Source: Candidatus Heimdallarchaeota archaeon
GTDB lineage: Archaea; Asgardarchaeota; Heimdallarchaeia; Heimdallarchaeales; Heimdallarchaeaceae
DNA length: 32,673 bases
Direction of reading: 5' to 3'
Assembly: GCA_023136245.1 (NCBI GenBank)
Contig: JAGLRO010000054.1
Location: forward strand, 1-32,673
Below are positions 18,845 to 27,785 of the stretch, one piece after another. The position numbers and the translations under genes were made by a program. The first letter of the stretch is position 1; each line of letters starts with the position of its first letter. Under the pieces are notes generated by a model. The model was not told the origin of the DNA, ran no database searches, and worked only from the letters and a program-made list of their open reading frames with translations.

Positions 18845-20098
18845 CTACAGTTTCATTATTTCTCGTAAGAATTCTGTCGCATAAGATCCTTTTTTTATTT
18901 CAAAAGATAACCTTATTTTACTTCTTTTTTCATTTAATTCATCATTTCCACTATCAATAATCTGAAGTTTTTCAGGTTTGAAACTTATTGATCTTAGAGC
19001 CCCTTTTCCTCCTATTTTCTTAATGAAAGGTTTGAGAAAATCTTCTTTACTAATCTTCTCCATCTCGAAAATTTCATTATAAATTTCCTCAACTTCTCTA
19101 TCGAGATGTGTTTTTGCTCCAACTAGAGGTACACAAATATTTCCTTCTTTTATCACTTCTCCTGCCAGAGGCTTCTTTAAATTATCACTATAATTCTCAA
19201 TTCTGATACGGAGATAATTATTGAAAAGATATGATTGATATGCATGAATAAACAATTTTCGAAATTGATTTGGTAAGGAATTAAAAGCTTGTAAATAATC
19301 GTTTTTTCTTCTGTTTAGCAGATTTAACAGTTTTTTTTCAATTCGTAGATGAGAGGGTAATAAATTCAGAGTATCTCTTGCATTCTCCGTTTCCCAAAAT
19401 CTAGTTCGTGCTTCTTTAACCTCATCTGATTCTCCTTCAAAGACTTTACCTATATAGATTTTTATTGCTCCTCTCACATCTTCTTCAAGCAATTTTTTCC
19501 CCACGATGTGGGTAATAGGTCTTTGTTCACCAAATCTTTGAAGACCAAAACCGTTTAGAATTCCACCTTTAGATTCTATTTCATCTAAAGTAGAAAGTGT
19601 TATTTTTTTGGTTTCCTCTCCAGTAGATTTTATGTTCCTAATTATAATATCAAAGAAATTCCCCCATAGATTTCCTAGTCTAATTTCATTTAATCGTAAA
19701 CAGGGAGCTTTTGTTTTCATAGTTGGAAAATCTAAATTCCTTAACCTACCTTGTTCGAATTTTTCCTTTGCACCCCAAAGTGAAACTCTTTGAGCAGTTA
19801 ATGCTTTTTTATCTTTAGTTCCAGCTATGCTCAAATTATTTCTGGGTATTTTCCATATTTTTGAAATCCAATCTAATGCACTAGATGTATCTATATTGTT
19901 CTTTATTAAAACAAAATGAAGAAACAATCCACTTTTGCCAGGGAGATTAAACGATTCTAATCTAGGATCTATAATTTGATGATTCTCAATGATTTCAGCA
20001 ACTATAAAATCCTCAGAAGTTTGTTTAATTCTTCCTCCAATCCCTTTTGTTGTTGATATGAAAGGGGTGATGATTTTGGATGAATTTGAGGAATTCAT
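18845..20098 (-). CDS. truD: tRNA pseudouridine synthase TruD
   Basis: IGGRIKQTSEDFIVAEI, GTKDKKALTAQRVSLWG, NGFGLQRFGEQRPITHIVGK. Confidence 0.93.
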   Translation of the reverse strand: MNSSNSSKIITPFISTTKGIGGRIKQTSEDFIVAEIIENHQIIDPRLESFNLPGKSGLFLHFVLIKNNIDTSSALDWISKIWKIPRNNLSIAGTKDKKALTAQRVSLWGAKEKFEQGRLRNLDFPTMKTKAPCLRLNEIRLGNLWGNFFDIIIRNIKSTGEETKKITLSTLDEIESKGGILNGFGLQRFGEQRPITHIVGKKLLEEDVRGAIKIYIGKVFEGESDEVKEARTRFWETENARDTLNLLPSHLRIEKKLLNLLNRRKNDYLQAFNSLPNQFRKLFIHAYQSYLFNNYLRIRIENYSDNLKKPLAGEVIKEGNICVPLVGAKTHLDREVEEIYNEIFEMEKISKEDFLKPFIKKIGGKGALRSISFKPEKLQIIDSGNDELNEKRSKIRLSFEIKKGSYATEFLREIMKL

Positions 20099-20111
20099 AC
20101 CTTCAGCCTTC

Positions 20112-20552
20112 TTATAATAAGGGTAAATCTCCGGATATTTTATCTACTATTTGATTTCGTGTTGGGCCTATACCTATGACTGTTGTTGTTCCTGGAGGTA
20201 ATTGTGTCAGTCCTGCGTCGTTAATTACCGAAAATGGAACTTCAAGTCGTTTTGCATTGTTTGCTAATTGTAAAATTTCCTCTTCTGATTTTACTTTAAC
20301 CGTTATTTTCTTTTGTCCTTCAGAAAACCAATTGTCTGCCCAATCTGGATATATTCTCTTTGTTTTTACATAAGCTGAAAGCGATCCATGTGCAACTTGA
20401 ACAGCTGTTTTACCTTTTGACATCTTTAGGTCTGTACGAACAGCAATCACTTGTTTATATTCAAAAGTCATACGATTCTGAAAATAACTTCTCTTGTTTA
20501 AAATCCTACCTATTGATATTATTTCCAACAATTCGCACCTAATATCTAACAT
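20112..20552 (-). CDS. pth2: peptidyl-tRNA hydrolase, Pth2 type
   Basis: QVIAVRTDLKMSKGKTAVQVAHGSLSAY, VINDAGLTQLPPGTTTVIGIGP; the true start may be internal (around MTFEYKQVIAVRTDL). Confidence 0.94.
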   Translation of the reverse strand: MLDIRCELLEIISIGRILNKRSYFQNRMTFEYKQVIAVRTDLKMSKGKTAVQVAHGSLSAYVKTKRIYPDWADNWFSEGQKKITVKVKSEEEILQLANNAKRLEVPFSVINDAGLTQLPPGTTTVIGIGPTRNQIVDKISGDLPLL

Positions 20553-20602
20553 AAATTCCGTAGGAGAAAAATGAAAATGGATTCAGGTTTTTGCATACAA
20601 TT

Positions 20603-21106
20603 CTACACATATTCCATAAACGCATCTGTCCCTAGAACTGATGTTATTGTTTGAACTATTACTTCTTCAGGAATAGGTAATTTTCCTTTGTATTTTTTTT
20701 CAATTTCAACTTTGTACTCCTTTTCACTAAATGGTGGGAGATACAAGGTTGAGACATTTAAAACAGGTATTGGGTAAAGAAGGCTTTCAACAAGTTTCTT
20801 AGGGTCCTTGGTTCTTTCTAGAAAACGTACATCTTTTTTTGTATGTTGTTTTATACTATCAATAACATCTGGTGAAGATAAAAGAGGAACATCTTGATTT
20901 TTTGTAACAATGATGACAACATCTTCTAATTCAACAGAAGAATGAATTGTTATGTTTTTCAATTCCTTATTTGATTTCGATACGTCAATAAGTATCTTTG
21001 ATAGCTCTATATCAATATCGTTAATTTTTCCTTCACGATAGAGTTGTTTGCATTTTCTACATAAAGTATTGGTCTGGGCATCAATCACACAAATAGGTAG
21101 CTTCAA
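20603..21106 (-). CDS. archaeal NusA-like/KH-domain protein (putative transcription elongation factor)
   Basis: N-terminal CxxC region (NTLCRKCKQLYREGKINDIDIELSKIL), VVIIVTKNQDVPLLSSPDVIDSIKQHTKKDVRFLERTKDPKKLVESLLYP. Confidence 0.6.
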   Translation of the reverse strand: MKLPICVIDAQTNTLCRKCKQLYREGKINDIDIELSKILIDVSKSNKELKNITIHSSVELEDVVIIVTKNQDVPLLSSPDVIDSIKQHTKKDVRFLERTKDPKKLVESLLYPIPVLNVSTLYLPPFSEKEYKVEIEKKYKGKLPIPEEVIVQTITSVLGTDAFMEYV

Positions 21107-21252
21107 ATTTTATCCACCAAATCAATTTGTGTTACTCTATTGTAGAGATGTTTTAAGAATTGTGAATGTGGTCTTGAAAACCAGACTTCTAGAAAAAGAA
21201 ACAAGAATACTTGTTTTGAGAAAGAAATTTGATATATTGAATTTAAAAAGTG

Positions 21253-22152
21253 CTATATTAATCCTCTTTCCATCAGGACTTTAAACTCGTCTAAAGTTAA
21301 TTTATTACCATCATTGAATCTTACAAGAATTTCTTTAGCTTTAGCGTCTAATTTCTGATCGCGAGCTTTCTTTACTTCCATCCTTTTAGCTTTTCTTACA
21401 GCTTGAACTCTCTGTCCAAATTCACTGGAAAGTTTCTTTACTTCTTGAGTAAGAGAATCTAATTCTTTACGAATCATATTTATGGAAGAGCTAATTGCAA
21501 TGATTTCAGCATGAGCTTCGTCTGCTTCTTCCTTTATTTTCTTTGCTTCTTTTGTTGCACTAATCATCTTTTCCTGATGAATCTGTGATTCTTGGGCAAG
21601 TGTTGTAACACTAGTATGATAAGTTTTAATCTCAGTTTGCATATAACGAAGCTTATTTTGTATCTCTCTGAATTCACTTCTCAGATCTTTAAACTGTTCA
21701 ATTCTCTCAAATTCCGAACTAAGCTCTTCAAGTTGATGAAGAGTCTGCTTCTCCATTTCTTTTGTCAGAAAAGGTGTGGTTTCGAGTTGTCTTTCAAGAC
21801 GACGAATTTTGTCTCCTACCCTTTTATTTCTAGGAACACCAACATTCTTCATTTGTGATCCTAATTCAACAAGTCTTTTCCCAATTTTGTCTGCATCTTC
21901 ACGAAGTATGTCTCTCATTTGTTTGCGAACTTGAACCTCTTCATTTATCTGATCTCGTTTTTCTCTGGAAGTCTTTGCTTCTTTAAAAAGAGTTTTTGAT
22001 CCTTGGTTATTCTTATCTCTTATACTTCTTAATTCATTTCGTCTATTGTTAAGTTCATGCAATCTACCTATCTGTTCTCGTCGTTTCTGTCTTACAGAGT
22101 TAAGATGCTCTTTTTTTTCATCCAAGCTCATTTCTTCACTTTCAGTACTCAT
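21253..22152 (-). CDS. long coiled-coil protein (COG1340-like)
   Basis: 299 aa, almost entirely heptad-rich charged sequence (LNSVRQKRREQIGRLHELNNRRNELRSIRDK...). Confidence 0.6.
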   Translation of the reverse strand: MSTESEEMSLDEKKEHLNSVRQKRREQIGRLHELNNRRNELRSIRDKNNQGSKTLFKEAKTSREKRDQINEEVQVRKQMRDILREDADKIGKRLVELGSQMKNVGVPRNKRVGDKIRRLERQLETTPFLTKEMEKQTLHQLEELSSEFERIEQFKDLRSEFREIQNKLRYMQTEIKTYHTSVTTLAQESQIHQEKMISATKEAKKIKEEADEAHAEIIAISSSINMIRKELDSLTQEVKKLSSEFGQRVQAVRKAKRMEVKKARDQKLDAKAKEILVRFNDGNKLTLDEFKVLMERGLI

Positions 22153-22375
22153 AGGTATATCACGTTGTAGGAGAGTCGAACTATATTAGACCATTTATAT
22201 ATTATAATCAAATAACGTAGAAAAATAAACTACATTTAAATCTTATGATTCAATGTTGTATTGCATTTTCAAAGGCATTAAGATAAATCGAAATTAATGC
22301 TTTATCCTAAATTGTAATTAGTAGAAATAAAATCTCACTGACTCAAAAATCAAATGAAAAACAGCATTAATGTTA

Positions 22376-22534
22376 CTATTTTTTGTTAGATCTTTTCATT
22401 CGAAGTTCTTTTGACCTGCATTTACGACATTTCTTTGCAGATACAGGATTGGTAGCGTAACATTTACGGCAAACTTTTTTTTCCATTATATGTGCACGAG
22501 CTATTGCACGGTATTCAGGATTTGTTACTGGCAT
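22376..22534 (-). CDS. rpl40e: ribosomal protein eL40 (L40e), 52 aa, below the ORF-track cutoff
   Basis: Hand translation: MPVTNPEYRAIARAHIMEKKVCRKCYATNPVSAKKCRKCRSKELRMKRSNKK*; C4 zinc-ribbon. Confidence 0.95.
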   Translation of the reverse strand: MPVTNPEYRAIARAHIMEKKVCRKCYATNPVSAKKCRKCRSKELRMKRSNKK

Positions 22535-22649
22535 GCTAGGTCACCTCAACAATTCTGTTCTTTGCATTAATCTTGTTATTAAAAGCGTTTCTATTTTGTG
22601 CTTTTGACTTTTAGTAAATTATAGCTAAAAGTGTTTTTGAAAGGAAAAA

Positions 22650-23102
22650 TTAAGTGTATCTATAACGCATTTTTTCTTTTGCAAAGTCTAGCAATTTTTC
22701 AATGCTTTCCCATTTATTTTCTTCTTTTTCCTTGATTTTCTGTTCCAACTCTGATTGGTAATCCCTAAGATCTTCAATATCTGAAATGGAAATACGAATT
22801 TCTTCCTTATTTTCATCGATTTTGGTTGGGATATTCTCTAGTGTAATTTGTAGTGTTGTAAAAGAAAGATCGTTTTTTTCCATTACAATCATAAGTTCTG
22901 TTATTTCTGAATCGAGTTTTTTAATTCTATTATTTAATGAATGAATTCTCTGATTTATCATAACAATCATCTCTCTAGTTCTTACAGCTAAAGGATGTTC
23001 CTCTTTCTTTCTTTTCTTCAGCCTAAAGTATATCATCAGAATAGATGCTATTAGCAAAATCCCTCCGATGATAAAGAAGTACCAATAGTCCATATTATTC
23101 AC
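22650..23102 (-). CDS. single-TM coiled-coil membrane protein
   Basis: N-terminal TM (YFFIIGGILLIASILMIYF) followed by a charged coiled coil. Confidence 0.5.
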   Translation of the reverse strand: MNNMDYWYFFIIGGILLIASILMIYFRLKKRKKEEHPLAVRTREMIVMINQRIHSLNNRIKKLDSEITELMIVMEKNDLSFTTLQITLENIPTKIDENKEEIRISISDIEDLRDYQSELEQKIKEKEENKWESIEKLLDFAKEKMRYRYT

Positions 23103-23541
23103 TAAATAAATCAGAGTTTAAAGTTATTTAAAGGTAAGCAAAATAATCCACAAAATGATTAGAAAGGAATCAACTGTGAATAATGAGATTGCATGAGAAT
23201 TTTTATAATTTCTATGTGTAATATGGTAACTTTTTTAACAAAGAAAGTTTAATGTTTCCTTGAACTGTGAAAGATTAGTTCGACATGTCAGACTTACAGG
23301 TAAAAACAAATACACCTGAAACATTGATATGAAATTAAGATTACAGGAAATTAAATAAAAGTCTGATGGATATCACACTTACAAATCCTATCACGATCAA
23401 AATTGATCATTATCACAATAATATTACACACATAAGGTGTGTATTTAATGAAAATAACACAAAAAGTGTATAGTATAAGAAGGACAGAATAGGGTAAGGG
23501 ACAGAGTAAGTATCCATCTTTTCTTGTAATTTAATGCAACT

Positions 23542-25050
23542 ATGACACATAGCAACAAAAAAAAGGTGAAACAAATGGGTGTAAAAACAGATGCTTCAAC
23601 AATGAAATATGAAATAAAAGCATCATTTGAAATTGATGGGGTTGTAGAAAAACCAGATATTATAGGAGGAATCTATGGGCAAACAGATGGACTTCTCAGT
23701 GAAAATCTGGATATCAGAGAACTCCAAAAAACTGGTAGAATTGGAAGAATTAGTGTTAAACTTGCCAGTAGAGGTGGGAAAACAAAGGGAAAAATAATAA
23801 TACCTTCAAGTCTTTCCAGAATGGAAACAGCTATTCTTGCAGCAACATTAGAAACTGTAGATCGTGTTGGTCCATGTAGCAGTCAAATTAAACTCGAAGA
23901 AATCGTTGATGTTAGAATTGATAAAAGGAAATCTATCGTTGATAGAGCTTCTGAAATAATTCGTCAATGGGATCAAAATGTCAGTCCGTTTTCTTCAGAA
24001 ATAACATTAAAGGTTAAGAAATCATCAAAAACTAGTCAAATTCTTAGTATTGGAGATGAAGGAATTTCTGCAGGACCAGGATTTGAGAAACAGAAAAAGG
24101 TTGTTCTAGTTGAGGGAAGAGCTGATGTTGTTAATCTTCTCAAAAGTGGAATTGATAATACTGTAGCAGTTAACGGTACAAGTGTATCACCAAAATTACT
24201 TAATCTAATAAAGAAAAAGACTGTTACAGCTTTTCTAGATGGTGATAGAGGAGGAGACTTGATTCTTAAAGAACTACTTCAAGTAGCTAAAATCAATTAT
24301 GTTGCAAGGGCACCAAAAGGTAAAGAAGTAGAAGAATTGAACAAAGATCAGATAAAGAAAGCTCTTAAGGAATCTTTACCAATCGATAAAGCTGTTTTTC
24401 TTACTGGTGGAGATGAAGGACTAACTGTTAAAGAGTTTCAAGCTAAGGATACTGTAAAGGTTAAGAAAACAAAAATTGAACCTATATCCAAACAAAAACC
24501 TAAATCCGTTCCAACAAAGAAACCTATTCGTGTTGATAGACCTAAAACTGAGGGCCCTAAGGTTGAAAGAAAACCTATAGAAAGGTCAAAACCTGAAAGA
24601 TATAGAACTGATAGACCTCCTTCAGATAGAAGGTACACTCCTAGAACTTCTTCTACAACTACTAGAAGACCATCTACTACACGTAGAGGTCCTTCAGCAA
24701 GACCATCTACTACACGTAGAGGTCCTTCAGCAAGACCACCAAGGCATGAGATTAGGAAAGTTGAATTACCAGAACATCTTTCCAAAGCTGTTGGTGAGAT
24801 AAAAACAAAACTTGAAGCAGTAATCTTTGATGATGACAATAAGGAAATACTAAGGAGTCCAGCAGCGGAGATTTTTGATAAATTGGAAACAATAGAAAAC
24901 GGCAATACTATTGTAATAGATGGTGTTATCACACAAAGACTGCTTGAGAGATCTCATTCAAAAGGGATAAAAATGGTTATTGGAGCAAGAAAAGGAGAGA
25001 TATCTAAGAAACCAAATGGTATCCGAATAATCGAGTTTAAACAAATTTAA
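23542..25050 (+). CDS. dnaG: DnaG-type primase (archaeal, Toprim)
   Basis: KYEIKASFEIDGVVEKPDIIGGIYGQTDGLL, GRISVKL, VVLVEGRADVVNLLKSGIDN (Toprim), VTAFLDGDRGGDLI. Confidence 0.94.
   Translation: MTHSNKKKVKQMGVKTDASTMKYEIKASFEIDGVVEKPDIIGGIYGQTDGLLSENLDIRELQKTGRIGRISVKLASRGGKTKGKIIIPSSLSRMETAILAATLETVDRVGPCSSQIKLEEIVDVRIDKRKSIVDRASEIIRQWDQNVSPFSSEITLKVKKSSKTSQILSIGDEGISAGPGFEKQKKVVLVEGRADVVNLLKSGIDNTVAVNGTSVSPKLLNLIKKKTVTAFLDGDRGGDLILKELLQVAKINYVARAPKGKEVEELNKDQIKKALKESLPIDKAVFLTGGDEGLTVKEFQAKDTVKVKKTKIEPISKQKPKSVPTKKPIRVDRPKTEGPKVERKPIERSKPERYRTDRPPSDRRYTPRTSSTTTRRPSTTRRGPSARPSTTRRGPSARPPRHEIRKVELPEHLSKAVGEIKTKLEAVIFDDDNKEILRSPAAEIFDKLETIENGNTIVIDGVITQRLLERSHSKGIKMVIGARKGEISKKPNGIRIIEFKQI
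24667..24732 (+). repeat. two perfect tandem copies of a 33-nt unit within dnaG
   Basis: agaccatctactacacgtagaggtccttcagca at 24667-24699 and 24700-24732, encoding (RPSTTRRGPSA)x2. Confidence 0.95.
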
Positions 25051-25215
25051 TTCTTCCTTTTTTTTCTTTTTTTCCAAAAACTTTATGAGTTAGAGTGAGA
25101 TTGCTAGCGAGAGATGATGCCCTTGGAATATCGATGGCGATAACTAAAGGACTTTTAGCTAGTATTAAAGTAGGGCAATTGTTTTCATTTAATTCTCAAA
25201 ATTCATTGGTGATAT

Positions 25216-26286
25216 GTGATGTCGATTGAAGAAAGATTGGAACTGGTAACTAAAAACGCGGAAGAAGTTATTCTTGAGGAAGAAGTACGAAAGATACTGG
25301 AAGAGAAAGAGAAACCACGAGCTTATATTGGTTTTGAACTCTCAGGTTTAGTTCATTTAGGAACTGGTTTAGTATGTGGAAACAAACTGAAAGATCTAGC
25401 TAAAGCAGGTTTTGAAACAATTGTATTTCTAGCAGACTGGCACAGTTGGATTAATAACAAGCTAGACGCAGATTTAGATAAGATTCAACTCGCTGGTGAA
25501 TACTTCCAAAAAGCCTTTGAGTCACTTGGGGTAAAAGGTTCTAATGTTAAATACATATGGGGTTCTGAATTTGTTGATGATAGTAATTATTGGGCTAAAG
25601 TTATCAGAGTAGCAAAATCAAACACACTATCAAGAATCTTGAGAACAATGCCTATAATGGGGAGAAAATCTGAAGGTGAAATGGAATCTGCATTTCTTTA
25701 TTATCCTGCAATGCAAGCTGCTGATATATTCCATATGAAATTAGATCTTGCTGTAGGAGGAATGGATCAAAGAAAAGCACATATGCTCACTAGAGATACC
25801 GCAGAAAAACTGGGGTATAAGAAACCAGCAAGTTTACACACTCCTCTGTTAACTGGGTTAGAAGGATATGGTAAGAAGATGGATTCTGAATCTGCACCAG
25901 ATCTATCTATGCAAATTGATGCAAAAATGAGTAAATCAAAACCTGATTCTTGTATTTTTATACATGATACTGATGATGAAATACTTAAAAAAATCCAGAA
26001 AGCTCAATGTCCTCCGAAGAAAATTATAGGTAATCCAGTAACCGAAATAGTTCAATTCATAATTTTTGATGTATTCAACGAATTCAAAATTGAAAGAGAT
26101 GTGAAATTTGGTGACGATTTACACTTTGATTCATTTAATGCTTTTGAAGAAAGTTATGTATCAGGTGATGTACACCCTATGGATGTAAAGATGAGTGTAG
26201 CTAAAGTTCTTCAGAAAATACTAAAACCAGCACAGGATTATTTTGATAAACATTCAGATCTCGTAGAAGAAGTCAAACAATTATAA
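25216..26286 (+). CDS. tyrS: tyrosyl-tRNA synthetase (archaeal/eukaryotic type)
   Basis: GFELSGLVHLGTGL (HIGH-like), DWHSWINNKL, YPAMQAADIF, VGGMDQRKAHMLTRD, AKMSKSKPDS (KMSKS). Confidence 0.9.
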   Translation: MMSIEERLELVTKNAEEVILEEEVRKILEEKEKPRAYIGFELSGLVHLGTGLVCGNKLKDLAKAGFETIVFLADWHSWINNKLDADLDKIQLAGEYFQKAFESLGVKGSNVKYIWGSEFVDDSNYWAKVIRVAKSNTLSRILRTMPIMGRKSEGEMESAFLYYPAMQAADIFHMKLDLAVGGMDQRKAHMLTRDTAEKLGYKKPASLHTPLLTGLEGYGKKMDSESAPDLSMQIDAKMSKSKPDSCIFIHDTDDEILKKIQKAQCPPKKIIGNPVTEIVQFIIFDVFNEFKIERDVKFGDDLHFDSFNAFEESYVSGDVHPMDVKMSVAKVLQKILKPAQDYFDKHSDLVEEVKQL

Positions 26287-26334
26287 TGCTTGGTTTTTCT
26301 TGTATTTTTTAAATATTGTTCAAGACAAAAAACT

Positions 26335-26610
26335 TCAAGATTAATAGTTCGTAAACTATCTTGCCTTTTATCGAGGACTTTCTAGAGGTGGCTGATGCCA
26401 ACAAGGAAAGAAAGTGCAAAAAAAAGGCAACAGACTACCATACGGGCCCCTATTGAGTAGAATGTGTCATTCTAAACTATGAGATAGAGTCAACCCTGGA
26501 AGTCAACAGTTGCTCCTGAGGAGCTCAGCTAACGGATATAGGGTAATCCCTGAAAATGATGTTTAGAGTTAACCTCAGGGGCATATTATCTTGCTCTCAT
26601 TCTATCTTTT
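26335..26610 (+). ncRNA. unassigned structured-RNA candidate
   Basis: Intergenic region with a TATA-like box (about 26305-26316) and several perfect stems: TTGCCTTTT/AAAAGGCAA, ACTTTC/GAAAGT, TGGC-TGAT-GCCA, TAGAATG-TGT-CATTCTA, GCTCC-TGA-GGAGC, GCCCCT/AGGGGC. Confidence 0.45.
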
Positions 26611-26663
26611 TGAGAAGCAACAGAAAGAATAAATATTGTTTATTTTTACGAAGTGTGTGAAAG

Positions 26664-26742
26664 GGGGCAGTGATCTAGCTCGGTTTATGATACCACTCTC
26701 ACACAGTGGAAGTCGGTGGTTCAAATCCGCCCTGCCCCACCA
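26664..26742 (+). tRNA. tRNA-Val (anticodon CAC), CCA encoded
   Basis: Acceptor GGGGCAG/CTGCCCC; anticodon arm CCACT-CTCACAC-AGTGG; T-arm GGTGG-TTCAAAT-CCGCC; discriminator A then CCA. Confidence 0.93.
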
Positions 26743-26798
26743 GTTTCTCAGATTGGTTCACAAAAAAAATCCAATAGGGTTCCAAACTTGGTGAAAAA

Positions 26799-27785
26799 AT
26801 GTCCAATTCCCAAAATCACTCATATACTTTTGTAGACCTCTTCTCGGGAGCTGGAGGTTTTAGTTTGGGTTTTTTTCAAGAAGGGTTTCATGATTTGTTA
26901 GCGATTGAAATGAACGTGGATGCAGCAGAAACATATCGAAGAAATTTCCCAAAATCTACAATTATCTCAAAGGATATACGTGAAGTTCATTCATTAGAGA
27001 TTCTAGAAAGAATAAAACAATCTCCAGATGTTGTTATAGCATCTCCTCCATGTGAATCATTTACTTCAGCAAATCCTAGAAGATTAAAAAAACCTTGGTC
27101 TCGGTTTTATGAAGATTCACAGGGAGATTTAGTTTTTCATGCTATTAGATTGATAGGTGATTTATCTCCAAAGTATTTTGTTATAGAAAATGTTGTTCCA
27201 ATTATTGATGGTGAAGGAAGGAGTATTTTGAGAGATGAATTACAGAAAATTGGTTTCACTAAAATACACTTCAACGTAATATCAGCTGAAAAATACGGTT
27301 GTCCAAGTGTAAGAAATCGTGTATTTATTTCAAACATACATTTAGGTTTAAAAAATGTAAGAAAAGCTTCTGTTGGAGATTCATTGTCGGGTTTACCTTC
27401 CCCATCACTCCCAAATAACATTTCTAATCATACATATGTACATTTCACACATCGAGTAAAGAATAAAGCATATAAAATTAGAAAAGGACAAGCCGCGGTG
27501 TATTTCAGAGGAGCAACAGGTGAAAAAAAACATTGGATAAAACTAGATGAGCGGTTGTTATCACCGACAATTATGGGTAAATCAAGATTTATTCATCCGT
27601 TTGAAGACAGACCATTAACACCGAGAGAACATGCAAGATTAATGACTTATCCAGATACATTTGAATTCGTTGGCTCAGTATCTAGCATCTACAACCAAAT
27701 TGGAGAATCGGTACCACCTATTCTCTCTAGACAGATTGCAAAAAAAATCAAGCTAAAGTTAGATGATATTTCTAGAATTGAGTGA
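26799..27785 (+). CDS. C5-cytosine DNA methyltransferase
   Basis: DLFSGAGGFSLGF (motif I), SPPCESFTSANP (motif IV, Cys present), ENV (VI), SVRNRVFI (VIII), RPLTPREHARLMTYPDTF...QIGESVPPILSRQIAKKI (IX-X). Confidence 0.94.
   Translation: MSNSQNHSYTFVDLFSGAGGFSLGFFQEGFHDLLAIEMNVDAAETYRRNFPKSTIISKDIREVHSLEILERIKQSPDVVIASPPCESFTSANPRRLKKPWSRFYEDSQGDLVFHAIRLIGDLSPKYFVIENVVPIIDGEGRSILRDELQKIGFTKIHFNVISAEKYGCPSVRNRVFISNIHLGLKNVRKASVGDSLSGLPSPSLPNNISNHTYVHFTHRVKNKAYKIRKGQAAVYFRGATGEKKHWIKLDERLLSPTIMGKSRFIHPFEDRPLTPREHARLMTYPDTFEFVGSVSSIYNQIGESVPPILSRQIAKKIKLKLDDISRIE

Noticed and set aside
24438-24932. 164 aa minus-strand ORF with LAEGPLRVVDG repeats
   Set aside because: Antisense of the dnaG repeat/linker; the repeats mirror the coding strand and dnaG is clearly real.
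26335-26610. RNase P RNA
   Set aside because: I could not find the paired P4 conserved sequences (GAGGAAAGUCC-like and ACAGAA-like ends) in the right order; only weak fragments occur, so I left it unassigned.
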